Positions 44,688-52,032 of a stretch of 64,000 bases of DNA are shown piece after piece. Where the stretch lies: positions 1-64,000 of IMG/VR virus record IMGVR_UViG_3300012359_000028. One strand, written 5' to 3'. The notes below the pieces were generated by a model that worked only from the letters and a program-made list of their open reading frames with translations, was not told the DNA's origin and did not search any database. The DNA comes from a virus. How positions within the stretch are numbered: position 1 is the stretch's first letter; every line of letters starts with the position of its first letter. The translations under genes and the position numbers were made by a program.

Positions 44688-45084
44688 TGCTCATCTCCTG
44701 AATGTCGAATTCGCCGAATGGCAGTCGAGTCGCGCCGGGTAGTATTGTGTTCATCCAAAATGCTCCCGGCTCATTGCAAGAGTGGATTACAATAACCCGT
44801 TGGGACCGTCGCGTCGTCAGTCGGCCATTCAGGAAATCGACAACTGGTATCGAATTGATAGTCGAATTTTTCACATTTCCCGGCCCGAGATCGAAGTCCA
44901 GGAAAATAGCATCAAACATCTCTGGAACCATCACTCGTAAATGGTCAACCGCTAGATCAGGGTCTGCCTGATGGTAGACAATCTCATGCGGCATTTTTTC
45001 GAGAAACCATTTGATGCGCTCTTCATTATCCTCGACGATATAGACGCGACCGCCCTTTCGAATTTGAATAACTGGTTTCGTCAT
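44680..45084 (-). CDS. receiver-fold protein, cyclic-phosphate-processing type
   Basis: 134 residues. A single receiver-like domain: VEDNEERI with acidic Asp19, FLDFDLGPG with Asp63 and Asp65, and a C-terminal HSCNEPGAFWM (101-111). The HS.N..G...M ending is characteristic of the stand-alone receivers that have been predicted to process cyclic phosphates in RNA repair, not of two-component regulators. No histidine kinase is nearby. Start overlaps the upstream stop (ATGA). Confidence 0.68.
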   Translation of the reverse strand: MTKPVIQIRKGGRVYIVEDNEERIKWFLEKMPHEIVYHQADPDLAVDHLRVMVPEMFDAIFLDFDLGPGNVKNSTINSIPVVDFLNGRLTTRRSQRVIVIHSCNEPGAFWMNTILPGATRLPFGEFDIQEMSNE

Positions 45085-45266
45085 TTGTTCATCTCATGTT
45101 TGGTAAGGGGTCGTACTTGTGGTTTGTACCAATAACCATCAGTTGTCTGGATGGCCGTGTCATCAATTCTCTGTATTTTTCCGTAGCGATTACGTGGCTG
45201 CAACGGACCCTTTGGCAGACAAATTACTTGCCCTACCCAAAATTTTGATCTGGATTTAGATGGCAT
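45081..45266 (-). CDS. small SH3-like protein, 61 aa
   Basis: 61 residues with a beta-type pattern (FWVGQVICLPKG...RYGKIQRIDD) suggestive of an SH3-like barrel. ATG 45266 overlaps the upstream TAA (TAATG) and its stop overlaps the next ATG. Function unknown. Confidence 0.6.
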   Translation of the reverse strand: MPSKSRSKFWVGQVICLPKGPLQPRNRYGKIQRIDDTAIQTTDGYWYKPQVRPLTKHEMNK

Positions 45267-45448
45267 TAAACTAACTCCTCCATGATGCCGAGGACTTCGG
45301 CAGTGATCAGAATGCCAGCAGCTATGGGAGCAATGTATGCCAAAGCACCATATCCGACAATTCTAATCAGACTCTTTCCGAGCGATATTAAAAGATGCTT
45401 CTCGGGGTTTGGGCTCTGTTGCTTGGGCAGAGTTTCCTTTTCCGACAT
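45266..45448 (-). CDS. small membrane protein, 60 aa
   Basis: ATG 45448 follows TTGGAGGAAC; a longer in-frame start at 45550 is rejected. A polar N-terminus (MSEKETLPKQQ) is followed by one long hydrophobic stretch (about 28-55, IVGYGALAYIAPIAAGILIT). Single-pass membrane protein of unknown function. Confidence 0.62.
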   Translation of the reverse strand: MSEKETLPKQQSPNPEKHLLISLGKSLIRIVGYGALAYIAPIAAGILITAEVLGIMEELV

Positions 45449-45788
45449 TGAGTTCCTCCAATTGATTGACAAGATCACGCGCCAAAGTTCTAATTTCTGT
45501 TCCTTCAGCACCATCACGGATAAGCCGAAATGCTTTGATGGAGTCCGCAAGAATTTCGCGGAGCCTTCGATTTTCTAGAACAAACTTTTTATTCGATTCC
45601 CAAAGATTGTGTCGAGCCTTTTTGACCCACTCAACACAGTAATTGGGGTCTCTGGCAAATTCGCTCCCACCAGGAGTACAGTCATTTAGTGCTCGACGCC
45701 AACGATCACGATCCTTCTCCATGGTATGAAGATCATCCCATGCTTGTGCTAACTGCGGGTTGACGAGAGTATCTCCGGGAACGCTCAT
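45363..45788 (-). CDS. hypothetical coiled-coil protein, 141 aa
   Basis: 141 residues, charged and helical throughout (LHTMEKDRDRWRRALNDC, then LENRRLREILADSIKAF), suggesting a coiled coil. ATG 45788 follows CGGAGAAGC and overlaps the upstream stop. Overlaps the membrane protein gene by 86 bases. Role unknown. Confidence 0.6.
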   Translation of the reverse strand: MSVPGDTLVNPQLAQAWDDLHTMEKDRDRWRRALNDCTPGGSEFARDPNYCVEWVKKARHNLWESNKKFVLENRRLREILADSIKAFRLIRDGAEGTEIRTLARDLVNQLEELNVGKGNSAQATEPKPREASFNIARKESD

Positions 45789-45931
45789 GCTTCTCCGCCG
45801 TCGTCAAAATCTTCATCAAATCCTTCAAACGGTTCCGGCTCGTAGGGAGGCGCAGATATTGCCAGAACTTTCTTTTTCGCCTCGCGAGTTTTCACCGTGG
45901 ATTTCTTCTTTGCTTTCTTTTTCGCTGCCAT
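45785..45931 (-). CDS. 48-aa protein, basic N-terminus and acidic C-terminus
   Basis: ATG 45931 follows TTAGGAGGTAAT. The first 21 residues are nearly all K, A and R; the last 20 are acidic (EPFEGFDEDFDDGGEA). Such polarity suggests a disordered nucleic-acid or protein adaptor. It is the first protein gene after the tmRNA. Confidence 0.6.
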   Translation of the reverse strand: MAAKKKAKKKSTVKTREAKKKVLAISAPPYEPEPFEGFDEDFDDGGEA

Positions 45932-45949
45932 ATTACCTCCTAATTAGTA

Positions 45950-46338
45950 AGTGGGGCCATCTTTTGGACAGCCCCACCCGGCGACTAGGCTGCCAAAGCC
46001 GCAGGCGCGAACGTATCGAAGGACTCGAACGTCGGCACCAGGGACTTTAGAAACCCAATCACCTTAGCCAACATGGTGTTGACTTTTATGATTTGGTACA
46101 CTTTTATACGAGGTGTCCATTCTCGGCACGAGCCTCCCACCACTAATCTCATCTGTCGAAGCCGGGTCAGGCCCGCAGAAAAACTTCTCAGCGAGAAGGT
46201 ATTGGTGGACCTGGGGAGAGTCGAACTCCCGTCCAGTTGAGTAGCCATGGGATATTGACATGCGTAATCTGGAGAAGCCAGAAACTCCGGTAACACGGTT
46301 TGATACGCCTCCACCACTGGACTTTTTGAAATCATTGT
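45950..46338 (-). ncRNA. ssrA: circularly permuted (two-piece) tmRNA
   Basis: Gene order is acceptor piece, spacer, coding piece. The acceptor piece (about 46338 to 46203) ends with T arm GGGAG-TTCGACT-CTCCC, then CAGGTCC and encoded ACCA. A 28-base spacer (46202-46175) with a CTTCTC/GAGAAG hairpin follows. The coding piece starts at 46174 with GGGCCTG, pairing with CAGGTCC through a G3.U pair, the alanine identity signal. An H-type pseudoknot lies at 46125-46098 (CGAG/CTCG and ACAC/GTGT). The tag frame runs 46080-45985, ends APAALAA and stops at TAG. A GTGGGGC/GCCCCAC stem (45977-45951) closes the 3' end. Confidence 0.88.
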
Positions 46339-46345
46339 ATTCGTG

Positions 46346-46374
46346 AATATAGCAAAAATCACTTCAGTTGTCAA
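46346..46374 (-). promoter_or_regulatory. sigma70-type promoter of the tmRNA gene
   Basis: On the - strand: -35 TTGACA (46369-46374), 17-base spacer, -10 TATATT (46346-46351). The predicted start is near 46338, just upstream of the acceptor piece. It overlaps the end of the upstream protein gene, so the tmRNA has its own transcription unit. Confidence 0.8.
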
Positions 46375-46990
46375 GTAGTTCTTCAAAGAATTTTTCTTTA
46401 CCGAGACCGTCACACCAGAAACACACTGGCGGTTCCTCTGGGAAGTAGAGATTGTCGCCGCATATAGTGCATACGCCTATCGGTTTCGCCCATAATTCTT
46501 GATGGGTGAAGGATTCGTGTCGTACAAATCGTGCCAGTATGTCGCCGGGCAAACCGGCCCGCGTAATTTCTGTTTTACTCGTCCAGTAAACCGGGATTTC
46601 GCGATAGCATGTCGGCTCATACTCGGGCTCGATTTCGTCCCCTTCTTCATGTTGTGCTGCAATCTTTGAGCGCTCTTGTTCTTTCTTTTGGAGTTTCTTT
46701 TGCTCTTTGGCAAACTTTCGGAGTTCGGCGTCGCGTTCTTCGATTGCTCGTAAATGATTGTAGGCATCCAGCGCGGTTCTCGTGATCGTAATGCCCGGCG
46801 AAACTCCCGCAGGATAAGTCTTCTGAAGTTTCGTGAGCGTGGCAGCCTTCGTAGTGCGCCATATCCACGCCGGAGGTCCATCAGTAGAAAATCCCGAGGC
46901 ATCAGCAAGGTCCTTATCACTTTGCCACTGGTCGCCCTGACTAAACTGTGCTTCGAATTGTTTCTCATTTTCATTCCAGAGAATTCGCAT
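46364..46990 (-). CDS. hypothetical protein with C-terminal zinc ribbon, 208 aa
   Basis: ATG 46990 overlaps the upstream stop (TGATG). The N-terminal ~75 residues (RILWNENEKQFEAQF...PPAWIWRTTKA) resemble a small alpha/beta segment found beside phage helicase-like proteins, followed by a lysine/glutamate-rich helix (about 90-120) and a four-cysteine zinc ribbon (CTIC...CFWC, about 172-194). It may bind nucleic acid. Role unknown. Confidence 0.62.
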   Translation of the reverse strand: MRILWNENEKQFEAQFSQGDQWQSDKDLADASGFSTDGPPAWIWRTTKAATLTKLQKTYPAGVSPGITITRTALDAYNHLRAIEERDAELRKFAKEQKKLQKKEQERSKIAAQHEEGDEIEPEYEPTCYREIPVYWTSKTEITRAGLPGDILARFVRHESFTHQELWAKPIGVCTICGDNLYFPEEPPVCFWCDGLGKEKFFEELLDN

Positions 46991-47430
46991 CAAAAGCCTT
47001 TGAAGCCTCCGGGTCCTGAGTCCTCACCTTTTTTAATTTCTTTTGCTTTCTCTAGATCAGCTTTCCATTGTTTGTGGGCCGCATCAAACCATTCTAAAAT
47101 TGTGCTGAAGAATGTTCCTCGTTTAGTTTGTCGCAAGGCCGAATCCATATCGTGGCAGAGCCAGCAGCAAGAACCAAGTTCCGCAATATAAAATCCACCG
47201 TTATCTTCGAGCGGATATCGACATTCAGGGTTCGCGCACAGTTTCAGGTCCAGGAATTGCAAATCAAGATTTACAAGATTTTCTTGAATGATCCGACTTT
47301 CGGTAGCGGTTAAATTCCTACCACTCTCTTGATGAAACGGAAATACAGCCGGGCGATTTTCGCAGCGATAGTCCAACTCATGCGCCCATCGGTCAAAGTC
47401 AGCTTGCTTCTCTCGCCTACTCAAAGTCAT
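46990..47430 (-). CDS. zinc-finger protein, 146 aa
   Basis: 146 residues. Cysteine pairs CANPEC and CCWLCH in the middle (about 65-95) suggest one zinc site; the C-terminus is helical and basic. ATG 47430 follows CGGAGG and overlaps the upstream stop (ATGA). Unknown role. Confidence 0.6.
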   Translation of the reverse strand: MTLSRREKQADFDRWAHELDYRCENRPAVFPFHQESGRNLTATESRIIQENLVNLDLQFLDLKLCANPECRYPLEDNGGFYIAELGSCCWLCHDMDSALRQTKRGTFFSTILEWFDAAHKQWKADLEKAKEIKKGEDSGPGGFKGF

Positions 47431-47600
47431 TCTTTCCTCCGCGTCGCCACAAGAACACGACGAGCCTGTTCCTGCATCTGTTTCAGCAAATCCAGGTTCC
47501 CGGCGTAGGCATTCGCTAGACTTGCCAATTGTTCGGCGTCCGCTTTTAGAGCAGTCAATTCGGCCTTTACTCGCGTTAGTTCTATTGATTCATCGATCAT
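47427..47600 (-). CDS. 57-aa helical protein
   Basis: ATG 47600 overlaps the stop of the NADAR gene (ATGA). The product is one long amphipathic helix (VKAELTALKADAEQLASLAN...), probably a coiled coil, with an arginine-rich end. Function unknown. Confidence 0.6.
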   Translation of the reverse strand: MIDESIELTRVKAELTALKADAEQLASLANAYAGNLDLLKQMQEQARRVLVATRRKE

Positions 47601-48022
47601 GATCGAAACTCCTCTCTGACCTTCATCAAGAGTTCTCCGAGCCGATTTTTTCCATATCCGTTGTAAACGCCCCAGTATGTATCACCCCACCAGTTTTTCT
47701 CAATCAATCGTTCATTATCGGTTTTAAGTAGTAGAGTTTTCAACTCGGGATCAGAAAATTTCGCTCGTAAAACTTCAAGCATGACTGTTTCTTTGATGGT
47801 GCTCCAATCAGGTTTAAGATGTTTCAGTTTTTTGGGACTCCCGAAATGCTTTGCTTTAGCCGGAGTAATCGAACAATAAATAGCTTCTCGTTCTGAATCA
47901 TCCGTTGTCTTTTCCGACTGGTAGACATGCTCAGCCGAAGGAAGCACCATTCCTTTCCACACAATCGGCCAGCAATAGAAGTTTGATAAAAATTCGTATT
48001 GCCCGTAAAATCCATTTATCAT
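47597..48022 (-). CDS. NADAR-family protein
   Basis: 141 residues, the size of a single NADAR (YbiA-like) domain. Conserved pattern: FYGQYEFLSNFY (5-16), LPSAEHVYQSEK (27-38), DW..IK (72-77), LIEKNWWGD (106-114) and GYGKNRLG (122-129). NADAR enzymes cleave N-glycosidic bonds; some remove ADP-ribose from guanine placed by DarT1-type toxins, others act on riboflavin intermediates. In a phage, an anti-defence role against DNA ADP-ribosylation is attractive. Start overlaps the upstream stop. Confidence 0.82.
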   Translation of the reverse strand: MINGFYGQYEFLSNFYCWPIVWKGMVLPSAEHVYQSEKTTDDSEREAIYCSITPAKAKHFGSPKKLKHLKPDWSTIKETVMLEVLRAKFSDPELKTLLLKTDNERLIEKNWWGDTYWGVYNGYGKNRLGELLMKVREEFRS

Positions 48023-48255
48023 GGATTGACACTCCCGCAGGGCGTACCGTGAAAACTTTTCATCATCTTATTCGTAATGTTTTTGGGATCGCCGAGAGGA
48101 ATAAGAACAAGAATCGGTTTAGGCCCTACTTCAATGATAACGCGAAAAGTTTGAGCAACACCTGCAAGTTCACCCGCAGGATCAAATGGCGTTAATGACT
48201 GGTCTTTTATTCCAATTAGAAACAAGACATCATTGTCTTTTATAAAATGTCTCAT
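48019..48255 (-). CDS. hypothetical protein, 78 aa
   Basis: 78 residues, beta-rich and hydrophobic (VLFLIGIKDQSL, VIIEVGPKPILVLIPLG), no motif. Overlaps the endolysin stop and the NADAR start by ATGA. Possibly a NADAR partner or a lysis-related protein; unknown. Confidence 0.6.
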   Translation of the reverse strand: MRHFIKDNDVLFLIGIKDQSLTPFDPAGELAGVAQTFRVIIEVGPKPILVLIPLGDPKNITNKMMKSFHGTPCGSVNP

Positions 48256-48677
48256 GATTGAAACTCCTGTTCTTCGGCTTGACGGCGGCGCAGCAGCCCG
48301 GCGACAACTTTACCGCCAGCGAGGTCCCACTTCTCGAATTCTTTGGCGGCTGTTTCGAACTGTCCTTCATCAACTAATTTCAGTAACGTACTCGACTGAA
48401 GATTTCCACTACCAAGATTGAATGTGAAGTCAACCAGGGCATCGAATTCTCCCTGCGTCAATATCACCTTCACGATATGGTTTACGAATGCCACGGCCCA
48501 GGCAATGTCAGCCGTGAGTAGAGCCTCGGCCTGTTGCGGCGTACAACTGTCACCCTCCTTTACACCGATTGTATGTCCGAAACCAATTGTTAGCCGTCCA
48601 ACCTGATCACGATAGGCAAGCAATCGGCACCCTTCAAAATTCTCAGTTAAAGCAATCCCTTCCTGCGAATATGTCAT
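48252..48677 (-). CDS. endolysin, phage-type lysozyme (GH24)
   Basis: 141 residues from ATG 48677, which overlaps the upstream TGA (ATGA); ATG 48686 is an alternative. Catalytic region FEGCRLLAYRDQVGRLTIGF contains the expected Glu15, Asp24 and Thr30. It hydrolyses peptidoglycan glycan strands at lysis. There is no signal peptide, so it needs a holin; a 47-residue membrane protein lies just beyond the HNH gene. Carried on the strand opposite the virion genes. Confidence 0.85.
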   Translation of the reverse strand: MTYSQEGIALTENFEGCRLLAYRDQVGRLTIGFGHTIGVKEGDSCTPQQAEALLTADIAWAVAFVNHIVKVILTQGEFDALVDFTFNLGSGNLQSSTLLKLVDEGQFETAAKEFEKWDLAGGKVVAGLLRRRQAEEQEFQS

Positions 48678-49111
48678 TTTTGGCATAATCTACACCCATC
48701 CTTTATAATTCCGCGATTTACGTGCCAACGAATATGAGCAATAGTTGCAGTTTGTCCACTATTTCGGGCTACGGCTGCGCCCAAGGAACTTATATTAGCC
48801 AGATGCGCTATGCGACTATCCGTCAGCCTCTTATTTTCGTTCGATTTACTTGGTGTAGCCCAACGAACATTTCCCGGTTCGTAGTTGCCATTGTTATTGA
48901 TGCGGTCGAGCAACATTTCTGCAAGTGGTTTTGTTCCTAATTCAGCATAAAATTGATCAAAATTCTTAAATAAAAATTTGATTCCTCTCCCCGCGTAGTC
49001 TAGATAGTCTTTATCTTCAGGATTGCAGGAACAGCGACGCTTCGCATTGATGTACGCCGTGTATTCAGGAGTCATCTTATGTTCTGGTCGCGGTGAATAT
49101 CGAATACTCAT
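48674..49111 (-). CDS. HNH homing-type endonuclease
   Basis: 145 residues. Nuclease core: DYAGRGIKFLFKNFDQFYAE, then LLDRINNNGNYEPGNVRWAT, a frequent phage HNH arrangement in which N and R residues complete the metal site, followed by a helix-turn-helix-like C-terminus. It is wedged between a membrane protein gene and the endolysin gene, overlapping both by a few bases. Confidence 0.75.
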   Translation of the reverse strand: MSIRYSPRPEHKMTPEYTAYINAKRRCSCNPEDKDYLDYAGRGIKFLFKNFDQFYAELGTKPLAEMLLDRINNNGNYEPGNVRWATPSKSNENKRLTDSRIAHLANISSLGAAVARNSGQTATIAHIRWHVNRGIIKDGCRLCQK

Positions 49112-49251
49112 TTGAAAAATTCTCCGACCGAATGAAACCAGTGCTCGTTCTCAAGTTTGTGCGCAATTCGACTATGCGTTATCTTCCAGATGGCCCAGGC
49201 TAGTATGCTGAGCCCAAAGAATCCGGCCCCCTGACAAAAGCCGATCAACAT
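49108..49251 (-). CDS. 47-aa membrane protein, holin candidate
   Basis: ATG 49251 follows TTAGAGAA. One membrane helix (about 3-22, IGFCQGAGFFGLSILAWAIW) with a charged C-terminus. Its position before HNH and endolysin suggests a holin or lysis accessory, interrupted by the HNH gene. Stop overlaps the HNH start (ATGA). Confidence 0.58.
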   Translation of the reverse strand: MLIGFCQGAGFFGLSILAWAIWKITHSRIAHKLENEHWFHSVGEFFK

Positions 49252-49255
49252 TTCT

Positions 49256-49798
49256 CTAAGCACTGATATCCTCTTTCGAACGCCAGCCCTTAAAAATTGG
49301 AAAGCGTGGGCGATCTTTACTGCCAGTCGGAAAGTATTTGTATACCAGGATACGACCTTCCAGGCTCTTGCGTTGTCGCCACAATGCCGGTCGTTCGATC
49401 ACTGGGATAGTAGAAGAACTGACATCAAATTCAACTCCTGTCTTGACATCCTTGACATGGAACCCACCGAGCATTCCGGTCGGCACCATACTATCCAATG
49501 TATTATCATTCTCAGTCATGACAGCAGAAACAGTTCGGCGATAAGGGTCATGATTCGGCCTGCCAACAATCAGTTCTCCATCTACGCCGTCAGGCAAATG
49601 TGCTGTTATCTCTTGGGCTCGCGGACTCGGAATTGGTTTGAGAGTGCGGGACACCAGTTGTCCGTTCATTCTCAAAGCCCGGATGCCGTCCAACTTCGGA
49701 GAAACAAGTATGGGAAACGAAACTTTCGGTGCTTGTCCTTCTTCGGCTTCAGCCGTTGCGGCCAACATCGGCTTAACTTTAACGTTGCTATTTGCCAC
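49256..49798 (-). CDS. ATP-dependent DNA ligase with internal deletion
   Basis: 180 residues from GTG 49798 (site AAAGGAAACC). Adenylation motif I SPKLDGIRA with Lys35 and motif III DGELIVG with Glu75 are present, followed by RRTVSAVMTENDN; then the sequence jumps directly to a complete OB-fold ending (GMLGGFHVKDVKTGVEFDV ... FPIFKGWRS). About 140 residues of a normal ~320-residue phage ligase, with motifs IIIa, IV and V, are missing in frame. Probably not a functional ligase by itself. Confidence 0.75.
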   Translation of the reverse strand: MANSNVKVKPMLAATAEAEEGQAPKVSFPILVSPKLDGIRALRMNGQLVSRTLKPIPSPRAQEITAHLPDGVDGELIVGRPNHDPYRRTVSAVMTENDNTLDSMVPTGMLGGFHVKDVKTGVEFDVSSSTIPVIERPALWRQRKSLEGRILVYKYFPTGSKDRPRFPIFKGWRSKEDISA

Positions 49799-49952
49799 GA
49801 TGGTTTCCTTTCTTGGGGCACCCTTCAACTAATAGTACCAATGGAAGGATTCCTTTGTCAAGTGCTTTGCGGCACTGCTTGCAGACAATCCAGTCAATAC
49901 GTTTGCCTACATACAATGCCGCATGCTTGTAGAATACGCAGAGCCGTTTCAT
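49788..49952 (-). CDS. small zinc-finger-like protein, 54 aa
   Basis: ATG 49952 overlaps the upstream stop (TAATG). The product has CKQC (24-27) and a later C...H pair, suggesting a small zinc site, in a basic context (KALDKGILPL). A promoter lies within it. The frame ends inside the ligase start. Confidence 0.55.
   Translation of the reverse strand: MKRLCVFYKHAALYVGKRIDWIVCKQCRKALDKGILPLVLLVEGCPKKGNHRGK
49832..49861 (-). promoter_or_regulatory. sigma70-type promoter for the ligase-lysis segment
   Basis: On the - strand: -35 TTGACA (49856-49861), 18-base spacer, -10 TACTAT (49832-49837). Predicted start near 49825, giving a ~27-base leader to the ligase GTG. It lies inside a small gene, so the downstream genes have an additional promoter. 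Confidence 0.6.
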
Positions 49953-51160
49953 TAGACCTTGTTACCTTCTCCAATATCGTGACCGTCCGGGTATGTCTTG
50001 TAATCAGATTCGATTTGCTTGACACCATCTGTCATCGTCGTAGCATCATAAACAACCCATTTCGGGCCGTCACCGGCTGCGTTGCCATTATCGTCAGTGA
50101 GAAACAGCGCGACATCATACGTGCCCTCTTTAGAGCCATTACGATATGCGCCGATCAGAGCATGATCCGCTGCGAACGAATTTAATTCATTCATGGCTGC
50201 TTCAAATTCCGCACTGGTCTCGGGAGTAAATAGCGCGTTCTTTACTTTGGGCTCATCCTGAAACATTTCATCCTTTCCTTTTGGATTCGTCAGAAAATTG
50301 TGTTCGAGAGCCTTTACAGCCATCAGCGGCTTTGGATAGCCTTCATTATTCCAGCCAATAACTTCTGTACTGTGAGCGGGGCCAAAATAATAGAATCGAG
50401 CAAACCAAGGTCCTCCTACTTCTTCACGACCGAATACAGCCCAGTCGATTTTCGTATCATGCGCCCTTGCAAAGTCGTCTAGCTCTTTGTCGGCTGCATC
50501 GATCTCTTCGGGAGTCGCGTCATTGTCTCCGACTGCAAAGGAAGCGCGCTGAAGCCGAGCCTCATTCTGATCATCTTTCTCGACAACTGGACAGAGTAAT
50601 GAAAGCGGCTTGACATATAGCCATGGGTCTACCTTTGGGTTTGGGTCATCACCTGCCCGAATGGCATACAAGGCAAATCGCGTCCCGTCGAGATAAATCA
50701 TAACGAGACCCTCAAGGGTTGTTGACATCGCGTGCTCCGCAGGTATACTCGGCTCTACCTGGATGTATAAATTCGGATTCGTAATGACAAGAATTACTTC
50801 GTGTCCATCGTCAATAAATCCGAGTGTTTGAAAATCAAAGGGCTTGATCTGAGCAGGCGGGTTATCGACCGGCTCGATAGCCAACATGCGAAACACGGGA
50901 GCCAGTTTCACGGCATCTTTTCCCGCATCCGGGTCAGGGATCGAATCGATACGGATGTTAAATTTAAGCCCATACGGACGCTCTACACGCGAGTCGCATG
51001 CGACGGCATTGAATTCCCCGAGAAAAGGTTGGGCTTTCGTTTTTACTTCTGTCTGAGGTACTTCCGGGATTTGTTCGCCCTGATCTTGTGCCGCCACGCA
51101 TACTGCTTGGGTCGCGAACAAGATTGCCGTAAACAGAACGGCGAGAATGTACTTTCTCAT
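49952..51160 (-). CDS. secreted protein of unknown function, 402 aa
   Basis: ATG 51160 (MRKYILAVLFTAILFATQAV) follows GGGAGAACAC; the first ~27 residues form a Sec signal peptide without a lipobox. A longer start at 51256 is rejected. Two related stretches occur, ATPEEIDAADKELDDFARAH (about 228-247) and ETSAEFEAAMNELNSFAADH (about 325-344), suggesting an internal duplication. Exported, beta-rich; perhaps an envelope or superinfection factor. No family assigned. Confidence 0.65.
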   Translation of the reverse strand: MRKYILAVLFTAILFATQAVCVAAQDQGEQIPEVPQTEVKTKAQPFLGEFNAVACDSRVERPYGLKFNIRIDSIPDPDAGKDAVKLAPVFRMLAIEPVDNPPAQIKPFDFQTLGFIDDGHEVILVITNPNLYIQVEPSIPAEHAMSTTLEGLVMIYLDGTRFALYAIRAGDDPNPKVDPWLYVKPLSLLCPVVEKDDQNEARLQRASFAVGDNDATPEEIDAADKELDDFARAHDTKIDWAVFGREEVGGPWFARFYYFGPAHSTEVIGWNNEGYPKPLMAVKALEHNFLTNPKGKDEMFQDEPKVKNALFTPETSAEFEAAMNELNSFAADHALIGAYRNGSKEGTYDVALFLTDDNGNAAGDGPKWVVYDATTMTDGVKQIESDYKTYPDGHDIGEGNKV

Positions 51161-51170
51161 TGTGTTCTCC

Positions 51171-51725
51171 CTATTTGATTGCGGTCGCAAGCACCGCTTG
51201 CCTGATTTCTTCTTTCTGACTGAACCGAAAAACTTTGTGACTATCCCCAAAAACATCGATCATAAAATGAATCATCTTGTTTTCGAGTTCCTGAGCATCA
51301 CTCTCATTCTGGTAGCGGCCCTCTCGTTCATATATCGCGTCTTTATCCTTCAAAAGCAGAATGTTTAGAGCCGGATAGTCTTGCTCATATTCTCGAATCA
51401 GTTCAGCGATGCCGCGCTTTAGATCATGCGGTGCATAGAAGACACTGAGCCAGATTGGAGAATCGGTCACAATGTTCTTCACACCTGCTTTCAGAAGTTC
51501 GTACTCTATATGATGCTGCTTGCCGAAAATGTAAATCTGATCGAACTGTTGAATTGGCCGGTGTTCCAGAGTCCATCCTTTCACCCATTCTTGCGCTAAC
51601 TCCGCATTGAAATGCTCAAAACGCAATTGCGAGTGAATCCATGAAGCCATATTGGATTTGCCACGGCCGGGAGCGCCAAAGAAATTGATGCGAAGTTGTT
51701 TATTAAAGAATTGCTGATCAGGCAT
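51171..51725 (-). CDS. P-loop kinase-like ATPase
   Basis: 184 residues from ATG 51725 (site AAGGA). Walker A FFGAPGRGKS (about 15-24), a middle DSPIWLS segment, and a lid-like arginine region (KDAIYEREGRYQ) fit the small AAA_28/nucleoside-kinase-like group. It may phosphorylate a nucleotide or an RNA end; the RNA ligase gene is two genes upstream. Specific substrate unknown. Confidence 0.68.
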   Translation of the reverse strand: MPDQQFFNKQLRINFFGAPGRGKSNMASWIHSQLRFEHFNAELAQEWVKGWTLEHRPIQQFDQIYIFGKQHHIEYELLKAGVKNIVTDSPIWLSVFYAPHDLKRGIAELIREYEQDYPALNILLLKDKDAIYEREGRYQNESDAQELENKMIHFMIDVFGDSHKVFRFSQKEEIRQAVLATAIK

Positions 51726-52032
51726 GTGGGCATCCTTCATCGGCCATACGGTCCAGTTCGTGTTGATGTTCTGGCACTCTCATAGCCGCCAAAGCCTCAG
51801 CAGCCTCTGCACGCTTCAATAATCCAGCACATGCTGGCCCAAGGGTAAGAACAGCATCATGTTCTTGGTCATATGCCGCCAAGAGTTTATCGACCCGGCT
51901 CATGTCACCGATGAACAGTCCGGCGACGCGATTGTCTCGAATTGCCTTGATCGCTTCCTCCGTTGTTTCAACATGGATTTCTTTCTTAACCTTTCCCATA
52001 CTTGCTCGGGCGGTCTTGCTTAGTTCAGCCAT
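51718..52032 (-). CDS. hypothetical protein, 104 aa
   Basis: 104 residues, helical, alanine-rich with a Cys/His-containing end (HQHELDRMADEGCPHA). ATG 52032 overlaps the RNA ligase TAA (TAATG). Between RNA ligase and kinase-like gene; possibly part of that unit. Unknown function. Confidence 0.58.
   Translation of the reverse strand: MAELSKTARASMGKVKKEIHVETTEEAIKAIRDNRVAGLFIGDMSRVDKLLAAYDQEHDAVLTLGPACAGLLKRAEAAEALAAMRVPEHQHELDRMADEGCPHA

Noticed and set aside
44680-45084. Two-component response regulator
   Set aside because: No histidine kinase or output domain; the C-terminal HS.N motif fits a different receiver subgroup.
45985-46413. 142-codon frame as a protein gene
   Set aside because: It overlaps the tmRNA exactly; only its last ~31 codons (tag) are meaningful.
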